Position numbers and translations under genes: made by a program. A stretch of 64,000 bases of DNA from JAXMAR01 sp046350295 (GTDB lineage: Bacteria; Planctomycetota; Planctomycetia; Gemmatales; Gemmataceae): NCBI GenBank assembly GCA_046350295.1, contig JAXMAR010000022.1:1-64000 (forward strand). The letters run 5' to 3'. A model generated the notes under the pieces. It saw nothing but the letters and a program-made list of their open reading frames with translations. It was not told the DNA's origin and ran no database searches. This document shows positions 1 to 8,521 of the stretch, one piece after another. The stretch's first letter is position 1, and every line of letters begins with the position of its first letter.

Positions 1-1351
1 GGGTATGGCGAGCGAGGAGGAATGGACAGTCGCGGAGGCGCTGGCGTTGTTTCGGCGTTGTTACGCGTATCGCGGACTGGACGGGGAGACCTTGGAACGG
101 TGTCTGGACTATCTGTGCGGCCTGGATCGGCAGGGCCGTCCCTGGCTTTTGCCGCGCTTGCGCTGGGTGGCGCAGGACGAGGCGAACGTCGTCGCCGAGA
201 CAGGCGGTCGTCGCTTCACGATTGTCAGCGAGCGCATGGCGCGGCTGATGCGCCGCAATCTCGGCACGATCCTCAATGAGGATCCCCGGGAAGTGCGGTT
301 GTTGCAGGACGCGAGCCCCAACCCGGATAACCTCGACGATGTGGCGCCGCGGGCCACGCCGGTTGGGGCGCTCGATGAGGGGTATGCGGATCGATTGCAG
401 CCGGGCGATCGGTTCGTGCTCGATGGCCGGTGTTTCGAGTACGCGCAAGACGCGCCGGATGCGCTGCTCGTGCGCGAGGTTTTCGGCAGTCCGTTCGTGC
501 CGCACTGGTCCGGGCGCGGCTGGAGCATCGCGGCGGAGCTGGCCGAGCGCATCTACCTCTTTCGCTTGCAGGTGGCCGAGGCGCTCAGGGACGGGAAGGA
601 GACGGCACGCGCGTTCTTGGGCGAGGAAATGCATCTCTCGGGGCCGGCCTGCGCGGAAGTGATCCGCCTCTTTCTTCAGCAGGAGGCGCTCAGCCAGGTC
701 CCGGACATTCACACCCTGTTGATCGAGGCGATCGCGACTGACGGGGGCGTCGACTATTACCTGCACACGCCCCTGAACCGGCCGGGGAACGACGCGATTC
801 TCCGCCTTGTATTGTTGCGCCTGGAGCGCGACTGGGGGCTCAAGGGCAACGGCGCCGTCGCGGACCTGGGACTGCTGCTGTCGCTGCCGCTGGAGCGCGT
901 GCTCGAGCCCGGCGCCTGGCGAACTCTGCTTGCGGCCGGCGGCTTTCGCGCCGATTTCGAGCGTTGTCTGGATAACTCGCCCGCGTTTCGGGAGCGCTTC
1001 GCGCGCGTGGCGACCACGGGGCTCATGGTCCTACGCAGCCCCTGGACGCGCAAGCGCAAGGTCGGAGGACAGGGCTGGGTCAGCCGCCGCCTCTTCGACC
1101 TGGTGCGCCAGGCCGATCCGGAGTTTGTCTTGCTGCGGCAGGCGGAGGAAGAAATGCGTTCGAAGGTGTGTGACGCGCCGGCGGCGCTGCGCTACCTGGA
1201 ACGCTTGCCGCGACTGGCGATCCAGCTTCGCTGGCTGGAAGAGCCGTCGCCGTTCGCGGCGAGCTGGACCCAGCCGGCGGAGGTGGAGCCGGCGCCCGAC
1301 ACGCTTCACCGCGCCGGCGAACCACGAGGACGCAAGCCGGCCTTGACCTGA
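1..1351 (+). CDS. Lhr-type ATP-dependent helicase, C-terminal part (5' truncated)
   Basis: The frame is open to the left edge, so the first in-frame ATG at base 5 is internal and the gene begins outside the window. The visible ~449 residues lack the DEAD/DEAH motor motifs. They match the C-terminal region of Lhr-type large helicases: a winged-helix/core region, then FARVATTGLMVLRSP and a W-rich, basic segment with RKVGGQGWVSRRLFDLVR at about residues 340-375. The family unwinds nucleic acid in DNA repair. The tail is Pro/Glu-rich and poorly conserved. Assignment to the family is from recognition of the C-terminal motifs only; the motor domains would confirm it. Confidence 0.75.
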   Translation, partial: GMASEEEWTVAEALALFRRCYAYRGLDGETLERCLDYLCGLDRQGRPWLLPRLRWVAQDEANVVAETGGRRFTIVSERMARLMRRNLGTILNEDPREVRLLQDASPNPDNLDDVAPRATPVGALDEGYADRLQPGDRFVLDGRCFEYAQDAPDALLVREVFGSPFVPHWSGRGWSIAAELAERIYLFRLQVAEALRDGKETARAFLGEEMHLSGPACAEVIRLFLQQEALSQVPDIHTLLIEAIATDGGVDYYLHTPLNRPGNDAILRLVLLRLERDWGLKGNGAVADLGLLLSLPLERVLEPGAWRTLLAAGGFRADFERCLDNSPAFRERFARVATTGLMVLRSPWTRKRKVGGQGWVSRRLFDLVRQADPEFVLLRQAEEEMRSKVCDAPAALRYLERLPRLAIQLRWLEEPSPFAASWTQPAEVEPAPDTLHRAGEPRGRKPALT

Positions 1352-1361
1352 GATTGGAAGC

Positions 1362-1419
1362 GGTTTGAAAAGGGGACGCGACTCTTTCTCTTGACGAGTC
1401 GCCGCCCCGTTTTGAAACA
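1362..1419. repeat. imperfect palindrome downstream of helicase gene
   Basis: Arms around AAAAGGGGACGCGACTC (1368-1384) and GAGTCGCCGCCCCGTTTT (1396-1413) pair with one bulge and two mismatches, and GTTT/AAAC extend the stem. Eleven unpaired bases form the loop. It sits just after the helicase stop. There is no clean T-run, so it may be a REP-like intergenic repeat rather than a terminator. Bases 1420-1628 hold nothing else recognisable. Confidence 0.55.
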
Positions 1420-1628
1420 ACCCCTAGTGGCGGGCGCCGCCGCCACCCACAACGCAGCGTGCGCGAGCCACCCCCGCGCTATTTCGATCGCTCAGGAATT
1501 GTGGTACGTGAAATCATGATGAAGCGCCAACCATGTGTGGAACCTATTCTTGCGGCCTGCCCGCCCGCATCAAGGCCACCCTTACCTACAACGCCGCCCG
1601 CCTTTCGTCCACGAATCACGCGGCCGCC

Positions 1629-2816
1629 TCAATAGTCCGCCACCGACCCATCGCGCAGCCGCATGATCGGCCAGCGAAACCGGTTCTTCGGATCGGCCGC
1701 CACCTTCGCCATCGCCGCCGTATCGATGTCGACCCCGAGCCCCGGCCCCTGCGGCAGCGACGCATATCCCTCCTTGTCCACCGACCAATGCTTGTGCGCG
1801 AACTGCTCCCCCCAGGTGATCGCCCCCGGCGCCGTTTCATGGATCAGCAAAAGCGGAATCGACGCCGCGACATGCAAGCTCGCTGAAGCCCCCAGGGGCG
1901 ACGTCGTGCAGTGCGGCGCCAGCGGCACGTGGTACGCCTCCGCGATCACCGCGATCTTTTTCATCTGCGTCAGCCCGCCCGTGTGAGCCACGTCCGGCTG
2001 CAACACGTCGATGCAGCCGTTCTGCAAGTACGCGATCATCTCCCAGATCGTCCGGTCGCGCTCCCCGGTCGCCAACGGGATGCGGATCTGCTCCTTGAGC
2101 CGCTTGAAGACCTCGATGTTCCCCGGCACGGCGGGCTCCTCCAGGAACAGGATGTCGTACGGCTGGATCGCCCCCGCGAGCTGGATGAGCGCCGCGGGCG
2201 GCACGGCACAATGGGCGTCGAACATGACGATGCCGTCCGGCCCCACGCGTTTGCGCGTCTCCTTGATCGCGTTGACCATCCGGTCGATGTCCGAGGGATT
2301 CACCGAATGATCGTAGATGCCATGCGGCGGCACCTTGTGCGCCTTGTCGGTCGGGTAGACGCGAATCTTGTCCCGGCACGGCCCGCCCAGCAGCCGGTAG
2401 ACGGGCACGCCCCAGAGCTTGCCGGCAATGTCCCAGAGCGCCATGTCGAAGCCGGCGATCGTGTGCACCATGAATGGCCCGCCGCGCATGTCGCGATGGG
2501 CACGATACAGCTTCTGCCAGAGGTACTCGATCCGCGTCGGGTTCTCGTTGTCCAGCAGCTCGAAGAGGGACTGCGCCAGCGCATTCGCCGCCCCCGGCTC
2601 CAAGGCGCTGATCTCGCCCCAGCCGGTGACCTTCTGGTTCGTCTGCAACTCGACATAGACCTTGCTGCCGACCCGATGCGTCCTGAGGCCGTTGATGCGG
2701 ATCGCCGAGCCGCGGTCCTCGACCTTGGCGGCGGGGCCGGCGCCCAAGGCGTCCCCCGCGGCCAAAGCGCCTGCGGCCTCGAGCAACTCGCGACGATTGA
2801 GAAGGTCATCGGGCAT
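1629..2816 (-). CDS. mandelate racemase / muconate lactonizing enzyme family protein (enolase superfamily)
   Basis: 395 residues from the start MPDDLLNRREL, chosen because a GGAG lies upstream and the longer frame would translate an intergenic palindrome. The N-terminus looks like a secretion or Tat-like leader (NRRELLEAAGALAAG). The body has an N-terminal capping domain and a TIM barrel. Metal-ligand motifs are visible: MFDAHCA, LFLEEP and ATGE on successive strands. The His of the GG(L)TQMKKI...APHC region suits the catalytic barrel end. Members abstract a proton alpha to a carboxylate, often in sugar-acid dehydration (galactonate/mannonate type). The exact substrate cannot be assigned. Gene stands alone, divergent from the ferredoxin. 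Confidence 0.85.
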   Translation of the reverse strand: MPDDLLNRRELLEAAGALAAGDALGAGPAAKVEDRGSAIRINGLRTHRVGSKVYVELQTNQKVTGWGEISALEPGAANALAQSLFELLDNENPTRIEYLWQKLYRAHRDMRGGPFMVHTIAGFDMALWDIAGKLWGVPVYRLLGGPCRDKIRVYPTDKAHKVPPHGIYDHSVNPSDIDRMVNAIKETRKRVGPDGIVMFDAHCAVPPAALIQLAGAIQPYDILFLEEPAVPGNIEVFKRLKEQIRIPLATGERDRTIWEMIAYLQNGCIDVLQPDVAHTGGLTQMKKIAVIAEAYHVPLAPHCTTSPLGASASLHVAASIPLLLIHETAPGAITWGEQFAHKHWSVDKEGYASLPQGPGLGVDIDTAAMAKVAADPKNRFRWPIMRLRDGSVADY

Positions 2817-2895
2817 GGCGGCGTCTCCGTGGGAAAATGGGGCGGGGCTGCATTGTAATCGCGGAGAAGCGCCGACAAAAAAGAAAAAAGACAAT

Positions 2896-3015
2896 GGCGA
2901 GCCGGGCGGCGTAAGCCCCCGGAGGGATGTGTCCGGAAGCGACATCCACAAAACGAACGCCAAGCAGCGCCGTCGCCCGTCATGACCTCCGGGGGCTTAC
3001 GCCGCCCGGCTCGCC
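2896..3015. repeat. 30-bp perfect inverted repeat with 60-bp spacer
   Basis: Left arm 2896-2925 (begins GGCGAGCCGGGCGG, ends CCCCCGGAGG) and right arm 2986-3015 are perfect reverse complements. The spacer is 60 bp. The arms lie between the divergent enolase-superfamily and ferredoxin genes. Each arm is itself partly symmetrical around GTAAGC. This looks like a paired REP/BIME-type intergenic repeat. Its position would place it in the leader or promoter zone of one or both genes. Confidence 0.8.
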
Positions 3016-3019
3016 TTGT

Positions 3020-3337
3020 TCAGCTGCTTCCCTTCCTACCGCGGCAGCCCGGCCCCTCCTTCGCCGCCTGCTGGTCCACGATCCGGCCGCCGCTTTCCTT
3101 CAGCGCGACCACGCGTTCCGCGTTGAGCTGCACGAAATGCTCCCAGCCGGTGGGGATGCGCGTGTCGTGGAAGATCGCGTCCACGGGACACTCCGGGACG
3201 CACGCTTCGCAATCGATGCACTCCTCCGGGTCGATGTAGAGCTGCATATCGTCCTGATAGAAGCAATCCATCGGGCAGACGACGACGCAATCGGTGTACT
3301 TGCAATCGCAGCAGGGCTCGCAAACGACATGGGCCAT
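3020..3337 (-). CDS. fdxA: 7Fe ferredoxin (FdxA type)
   Basis: 105 residues from MAHVVCEPC; AAGGAG sits 7 bases before this ATG, while the longer frame has no ribosome site. The N-terminal half has the pattern CxxCCDCKYTDCVVVCPMDCFY, and the second has CIDCEACVPECPVDAI. This is the arrangement of seven-iron ferredoxins, which carry a [3Fe-4S] and a [4Fe-4S] cluster. The C-terminal ~45 residues form the usual extension. It is a soluble low-potential electron carrier. The pyruvate:ferredoxin oxidoreductase at 53.3-57.0 kb is a possible partner, but this is inference from co-occurrence only. Confidence 0.9.
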   Translation of the reverse strand: MAHVVCEPCCDCKYTDCVVVCPMDCFYQDDMQLYIDPEECIDCEACVPECPVDAIFHDTRIPTGWEHFVQLNAERVVALKESGGRIVDQQAAKEGPGCRGRKGSS

Positions 3338-3577
3338 GACATGCTCCTTGGCTCGGGGACCGGGGAAGCGACGGCACACGGCGTGTGCCGTCTACATGGC
3401 GTTCCGCTTTCGCGAAGAGCATGCCGCGGCTTGCGGGTAATCGGGTTTGGTGGCTAAGGCGAAGCGGCTTCGAGGGTTTTGAAGATTTGAGGATATGGAC
3501 GGCCTCGACGAGGCGGGCGACGATCCAACCATCCTTCGTCATCATGACCAACCATGGTCGTTTGGACGGCTCGCCAG

Positions 3578-4654
<1,077 letters not shown>

Positions 4655-4707
4655 GAAGAGATGTTATGAGGAATCGCTATCACTCCCTCACGAGTTTAAA
4701 GTTATTC

Positions 4708-4733
4708 AATGTCACCTCAATTATATTGACATT
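4708..4733. promoter_or_regulatory. inverted repeat AATGTCA-N12-TGACATT, candidate operator
   Basis: Seven-base perfect arms at 4708-4714 and 4727-4733 flank a 12-base spacer. The right arm overlaps the -35 box of the DUF2089 promoter. The position fits an operator for a dimeric regulator. The DUF2089 protein itself, which has a helix-turn-helix-like region, is one candidate ligand; this is inference. Confidence 0.45.
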
Positions 4734-4754
4734 CGCTTTGTTGAACCGTATATT
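4726..4754 (+). promoter_or_regulatory. near-consensus sigma-70 promoter of the DUF2089 operon
   Basis: TTGACA at 4726-4731 and TATATT at 4749-4754 are separated by exactly 17 bases. The surrounding 120 bases are strikingly AT-rich for this genome. The start codon at 4780 follows a GAAGAGGGG ribosome site. Confidence 0.75.
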
Positions 4755-4779
4755 GATTTTATTGAAGAGGGGATTCCGC

Positions 4780-5088
4780 ATGGACGCTGCGCTTCCGCCC
4801 TGGCTTGCCGCTCTCGATGAGGAGGACCGCCAGTTCCTGCGCCGCTTCGTCGTCGCGTCGGGCTCCCTCAAGGATTTGGCCGCGGAGTACGGGGTCTCCT
4901 ACCCCACGATCCGCGCCCGCTTGGACCGCCTCATCGCCAAGATCGGCGCCGCGGAGGATCCCCATATCAACGATCCCTTCGAACGCAAGCTGCGCCTGCT
5001 CGTCGCCGACGGCAAGCTCGCCGCGCCGCTGGCCAAGGAACTGCTCCAGGCGCATCGCCAGGCGCGGCCAACGAGGAACCCACCATGA
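4780..5088 (+). CDS. DUF2089 domain protein (putative regulator)
   Basis: 102 residues from MDAALPPWLAAL, chosen for the GAAGAGGGG ribosome site; the longer frame would read through the promoter. Core LDEEDRQFLRRFVVASGSLKDLAAEYGVSYPTIRARLDRLI is the DUF2089 signature and contains a helix-turn-helix-like segment (residues ~40-62). Its stop overlaps the next start (ATGA), so it is translationally coupled to a small membrane protein. DUF2089 proteins are thought to be small regulators; function here is unproven. Confidence 0.85.
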   Translation: MDAALPPWLAALDEEDRQFLRRFVVASGSLKDLAAEYGVSYPTIRARLDRLIAKIGAAEDPHINDPFERKLRLLVADGKLAAPLAKELLQAHRQARPTRNPP

Positions 5089-5426
5089 ACGAGCCCTGGT
5101 TCGACCCCAATGTTTATTCCTGGATTCCCGGAACGGCCCTCGGCACGCTTGCCGGGATTTGGGGCGCCCTCGCCGGCGTCCTCGCGCCGCAAGGCAAGGC
5201 CAAGACCTTCGTCCTCGGCATGTGGTGGTTGCTGCTGGCGGCGTCCGTCGCCTGCCTCGCCGCCGGCATCGTCGCCCTCGTCCAGGGCCAGCCCTACGGC
5301 GTCTGGTATGGTCTCGGACTCGCCGGCGTCATCGGGACCTTCGTCCTGGGCCCCCTCGTCTTCGTGATCCTGCAGCGCTACCGCCAGGCCGAGGCGAAAC
5401 GCATCGAGGCCCGCGATCTACAATAG
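5085..5426 (+). CDS. small three-helix membrane protein, partner of DUF2089
   Basis: 113 residues with three predicted membrane helices (about 14-34, 43-63, 72-95) and a short charged C-terminal tail (RYRQAEAKRIEARDL). It overlaps the DUF2089 gene by four bases. No family with a known function was recognised. The coupling suggests a membrane sensor or anti-regulator pair. Confidence 0.75.
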   Translation: MNEPWFDPNVYSWIPGTALGTLAGIWGALAGVLAPQGKAKTFVLGMWWLLLAASVACLAAGIVALVQGQPYGVWYGLGLAGVIGTFVLGPLVFVILQRYRQAEAKRIEARDLQ

Positions 5427-5449
5427 GCTGTCTTCGCGGCGAGGCCCTC

Positions 5450-5956
5450 ATGAAGCAGCGGCGGATCGAAGTCGACGACCTGATGCAGCACGGCTACACG
5501 TATGTGCTGACGGAGCCGGAAGGCAAGCATTTCCACGCCGGCTTCGAGCCGGAACTGACCCCGCAACAGATGCTCGAGCTCGGCGTCTTCGGCGGCAAGT
5601 ACATGACCGATTGCGCCGCCGAGTTTCCCCCCGCCTGGTTCCGCAACGCCCGCCTCTGCCACGAGCGGCACGATCCCGACCTCAATTGCTTCGGCGTCAA
5701 CGCGTCCCAGCCCCTCTCGGTCTGGCGCGCCAAGGGCTGGATTTACGAGGAGGACCCGCGCGGCTGGTTCCAGTGGTACTGCCGCTACTACCTCGGCCGC
5801 CGCTGCCCCGACGACGAACGCCAGATCAAGCGCTGGAAAGCGGTGCGCCGGCACGTCGCCCAGATTGAGAAGAGTTGCGCGCCCCGCGACCTGACTTGCC
5901 GCCGGAAGCAACGACAGGCGCTCATGCACTGGGCTTATGACGCTCGGCTGATCTGA
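5450..5956 (+). CDS. conserved hypothetical protein
   Basis: 168 residues from MKQRRIEVDDLMQ. The frame is open much further upstream but would overlap two better-supported genes, so the first ATG after the membrane gene is chosen. Visible features: FEPELTPQQMLELGVFGGKYMTD, an aromatic-rich GWFQWYCRYYLGRR segment, and a basic C-terminus with several Cys. The pattern is that of a widespread uncharacterised family; no catalytic motif was recognised. It may be co-transcribed with the two preceding genes (23-base gap). Confidence 0.7.
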   Translation: MKQRRIEVDDLMQHGYTYVLTEPEGKHFHAGFEPELTPQQMLELGVFGGKYMTDCAAEFPPAWFRNARLCHERHDPDLNCFGVNASQPLSVWRAKGWIYEEDPRGWFQWYCRYYLGRRCPDDERQIKRWKAVRRHVAQIEKSCAPRDLTCRRKQRQALMHWAYDARLI

Positions 5957-5973
5957 TCGCGTCCCCGCACCGA

Positions 5974-8085
5974 TCAGTAGCCCGCATCCGGATTCAAAAG
6001 CTGCCGCAGAAAATCTTCCGGCGCCGGCGCATACGACTTCGGCGCCATCGTCCAGCTCGCCCGCCCCTGCGCCAGCGACCGCACCTTGTCCGAGTAGTCG
6101 AACATCTTCGCCAAGGGCGCCAGCGCTTCGATCACCCGTAGCTTGCCGCGCGTCAGGATGTGCGTGATCTCGGCGCGGCGCGCGTTCAGGTCCGCCGTCA
6201 CGGGCCCCAGATACTCCTCGGGGACGGTGATCTCCGTCTGCATCACCGGCTCCAAGAGTGTCACGTTGTCCTTGAGCGCCTCGTTCAGCGCGGCGCTGGC
6301 GGCGGCCGACACCGCCGTCTCGTTCAGCGCCGCCGGGACATCGAGGCTCTCCTCGACGTGCCGGATCGTCACGTGCAGGTTGATGACGGGGTAGCCGAGC
6401 CAGCCCGATTGCATCGCTTCCTTGAGGCTCTGCTCGATGGCGGGGACGCCCGTTAGACTGACGGCGTCGCGCACGCCGCTCCCCCAGACCACCACGTTCT
6501 CGTTCGAGCCCGGGTTCGGCTTTACCGTGATGGCCACCTTCCCCTTCACCGTCGTGCCGCCGATCAGCTTATCGAACACTCCCTCCGCCTTCTTCTCGCT
6601 CTTGATCGTCTCCCGGTAGCTGACGCGCGGCTTCGACACGCGCACCTTCAGCCGGAAATCGCGCTCCAGACGGTGTTGCTTGACTTCCAGGTGCAGGATG
6701 CCCATGCCGCTCATGAGCTGCTGCCCCGTGTCCTTGTCGATGCGCCACGCGAAGGTCGGGTCTTCTTTCTTCAAACGGTTCAAGGCGTCCGTCAGCTTGT
6801 CCTTGTCGGCCGACGATTCCGGCTCGATCGACATCGCCACCACCGCCTCCGCGAACTGGATCTGCTCGAGGATGATGGGATGCTGCTGGTCGCACAACGT
6901 ATCGCCGGTGATCGAGTCCTTGGGGCCGATGATGGCGACGATGTCCCCCGCCGAGGCGAGCGGCAAATCCTCGCGGTTGCGCGGGTCGGCGTGGATGTGG
7001 TAGAGCTTGCTGGCGAACTCCTTGATCTTGCGCTCCGGGTTCCACGGCCTGGTGTTCGCCTTGAGGGCGCCGGAGTAGATGCGGAGGTAGTAGAGGTCGC
7101 CGTGCGTATCGGCGACGATCTTGAAGACGAGCCCGGCGAACGGCTCCTTGGGATCGGGCTTGCGTTTCTCCTCCTTGTCCTTGCCGGGGACCTTGCCGGT
7201 GACGGGGGGCCGATCGAGCGGGCTGGGGAGGTAGTAGGTGACGGCGTCCATGAGCGGCTGGATGCCGATGTGCTCGCGGCCCGAGCCGCACAGGACGGGC
7301 TGGATTTGCCGGGCCAGCGTCTGCTCGCGGATGAGCTCGCGGATGGCGGCGAGCGGGATCTCCTTGCCCTCGAGGTAGAGGGAGGTGATCCGGTCCTTGT
7401 CGTCGTGGCGGGTAAGGATTTCAAAAACGTTGTCGCGCCAGCTCTTGGCGGCGGCGGCAAGGTCGGCGGGGATCTCTTCCGTGCGGATTGTCTTGCCGTC
7501 GTTCTTCGGGTCGAAATAGAGGGCCTTCATCTCGAGCACATCGATGATGCCCTTGAACGGCGTGGGGCTGTCCTTGATCGAGCCTGAGCCGATCGGGATG
7601 GTGAGGGGCAAGGGCGTGGCTTCGAGGCGTTCGCGGACGTCGTCGACGCTGGCTTCGAAGTTGGCGCCGACGACGTCCATCTTGTTGATGAAAACCAGGC
7701 GTGGCACGTTGTATTTGTCCGCCTGCCGCCACACCGTCTCCGACTGAGCCTCCACCCCCTTCTGCGCGTCGAAGACGACGACGGCGCCGTCCAGCACGCG
7801 CAGGCTGCGCTCCACCTCGGCGGTGAAGTCGACGTGCCCCGGCGTGTCGATCAAGTTGACGGTGCAGTCGCGCCACTGGAACGGGATGCACGCCGAGTAG
7901 ATCGTGATGCCGCGCTCCTGCTCTTCCGGATCGTAGTCGGTCTCGGTGGTGCCGGCGTCGACCGCGCCCAGCTTGTGCTTGGCGCCGGCGAAGTAGAGGA
8001 CGTGGTCCGTGGTGGTGGTCTTGCCGGCGTCGATGTGGGCAATGATGCCGATGTTCCGCACCTTGGGTAGGTCGAAGGTAGCCAT
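5974..8085 (-). CDS. fusA: translation elongation factor G
   Basis: 703 residues from MATFDLPKVRNIG. GTPase motifs: AHIDAGKT (16-23), RGIT switch I, DTPGHVDFT and NKMD. Domains II-V follow, ending in the usual C-terminal EF-G fold (LAKMFDYSDKVRSLAQGRASW). It catalyses GTP-driven translocation on the ribosome. It is not adjacent to rpsL, rpsG or tuf, so it may be one of the EF-G paralogues known in planctomycetes; the paralogue group is not assigned here. The ATG at 8085 fits the conserved N-terminus; the frame extends a further 90 codons upstream without similarity. Confidence 0.92.
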   Translation of the reverse strand: MATFDLPKVRNIGIIAHIDAGKTTTTDHVLYFAGAKHKLGAVDAGTTETDYDPEEQERGITIYSACIPFQWRDCTVNLIDTPGHVDFTAEVERSLRVLDGAVVVFDAQKGVEAQSETVWRQADKYNVPRLVFINKMDVVGANFEASVDDVRERLEATPLPLTIPIGSGSIKDSPTPFKGIIDVLEMKALYFDPKNDGKTIRTEEIPADLAAAAKSWRDNVFEILTRHDDKDRITSLYLEGKEIPLAAIRELIREQTLARQIQPVLCGSGREHIGIQPLMDAVTYYLPSPLDRPPVTGKVPGKDKEEKRKPDPKEPFAGLVFKIVADTHGDLYYLRIYSGALKANTRPWNPERKIKEFASKLYHIHADPRNREDLPLASAGDIVAIIGPKDSITGDTLCDQQHPIILEQIQFAEAVVAMSIEPESSADKDKLTDALNRLKKEDPTFAWRIDKDTGQQLMSGMGILHLEVKQHRLERDFRLKVRVSKPRVSYRETIKSEKKAEGVFDKLIGGTTVKGKVAITVKPNPGSNENVVVWGSGVRDAVSLTGVPAIEQSLKEAMQSGWLGYPVINLHVTIRHVEESLDVPAALNETAVSAAASAALNEALKDNVTLLEPVMQTEITVPEEYLGPVTADLNARRAEITHILTRGKLRVIEALAPLAKMFDYSDKVRSLAQGRASWTMAPKSYAPAPEDFLRQLLNPDAGY

Positions 8086-8521
8086 GGCTTTCGGAGTCAA
8101 GGGGTCAGGGATCGGGAAGCAATAGGCAGGCGCGACGGGGCGCAGCGACGTTTTGGCGCGGTCGGCGAAGGGGGGAGTCAGTGGTAGCCGTCGGCATCGT
8201 CCATGGAGATAGGGCCTTGAAGGATAGAGACATTGTATCAGATGGGAGACGCCGCGGCCCGCAAACGCCGAAGGCGTGTTCAGCTGGGAACAGAGTCGTG
8301 GCGCAAACCATCCTTGCTTGCCCGTCAGGAATATCGGCGCATGAAGGGAACGCAATGAACCGTAGTCTACGCTAGCGTTTCATCTCTCCTATCTTCAACC
8401 AGCTCAGACAAGTCTCATATTCGCTTCATTTCTGTCTCATGTCCCATGCCGTAGTGATGGGACAGTAAACAACTTGCGCTCGCTCTCGCTCGGGTACTCA
8501 CCCCTAATGGAGATTCGCGGT
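8086..8521. other. divergent intergenic region with a palindrome
   Basis: Between fusA (minus) and the Gly/Thr-repeat gene (plus). TGTCCCAT (8440-8447) and ATGGGACA (8457-8464) form perfect 8-base arms around a 9-base loop, about 60 bases before the plus-strand start. No coding sequence or RNA gene was recognised. Confidence 0.5.

Noticed and set aside
1533..1886. plus-strand frame starting MCG, reminiscent of SRAP proteins
   Set aside because: Only the first three residues fit; the rest is antisense to the enolase-superfamily gene.
4805..5449. long upstream extension of the hypothetical at 5450
   Set aside because: It overlaps the DUF2089 and membrane-protein genes in another frame and is Arg/Ser-rich nonsense.
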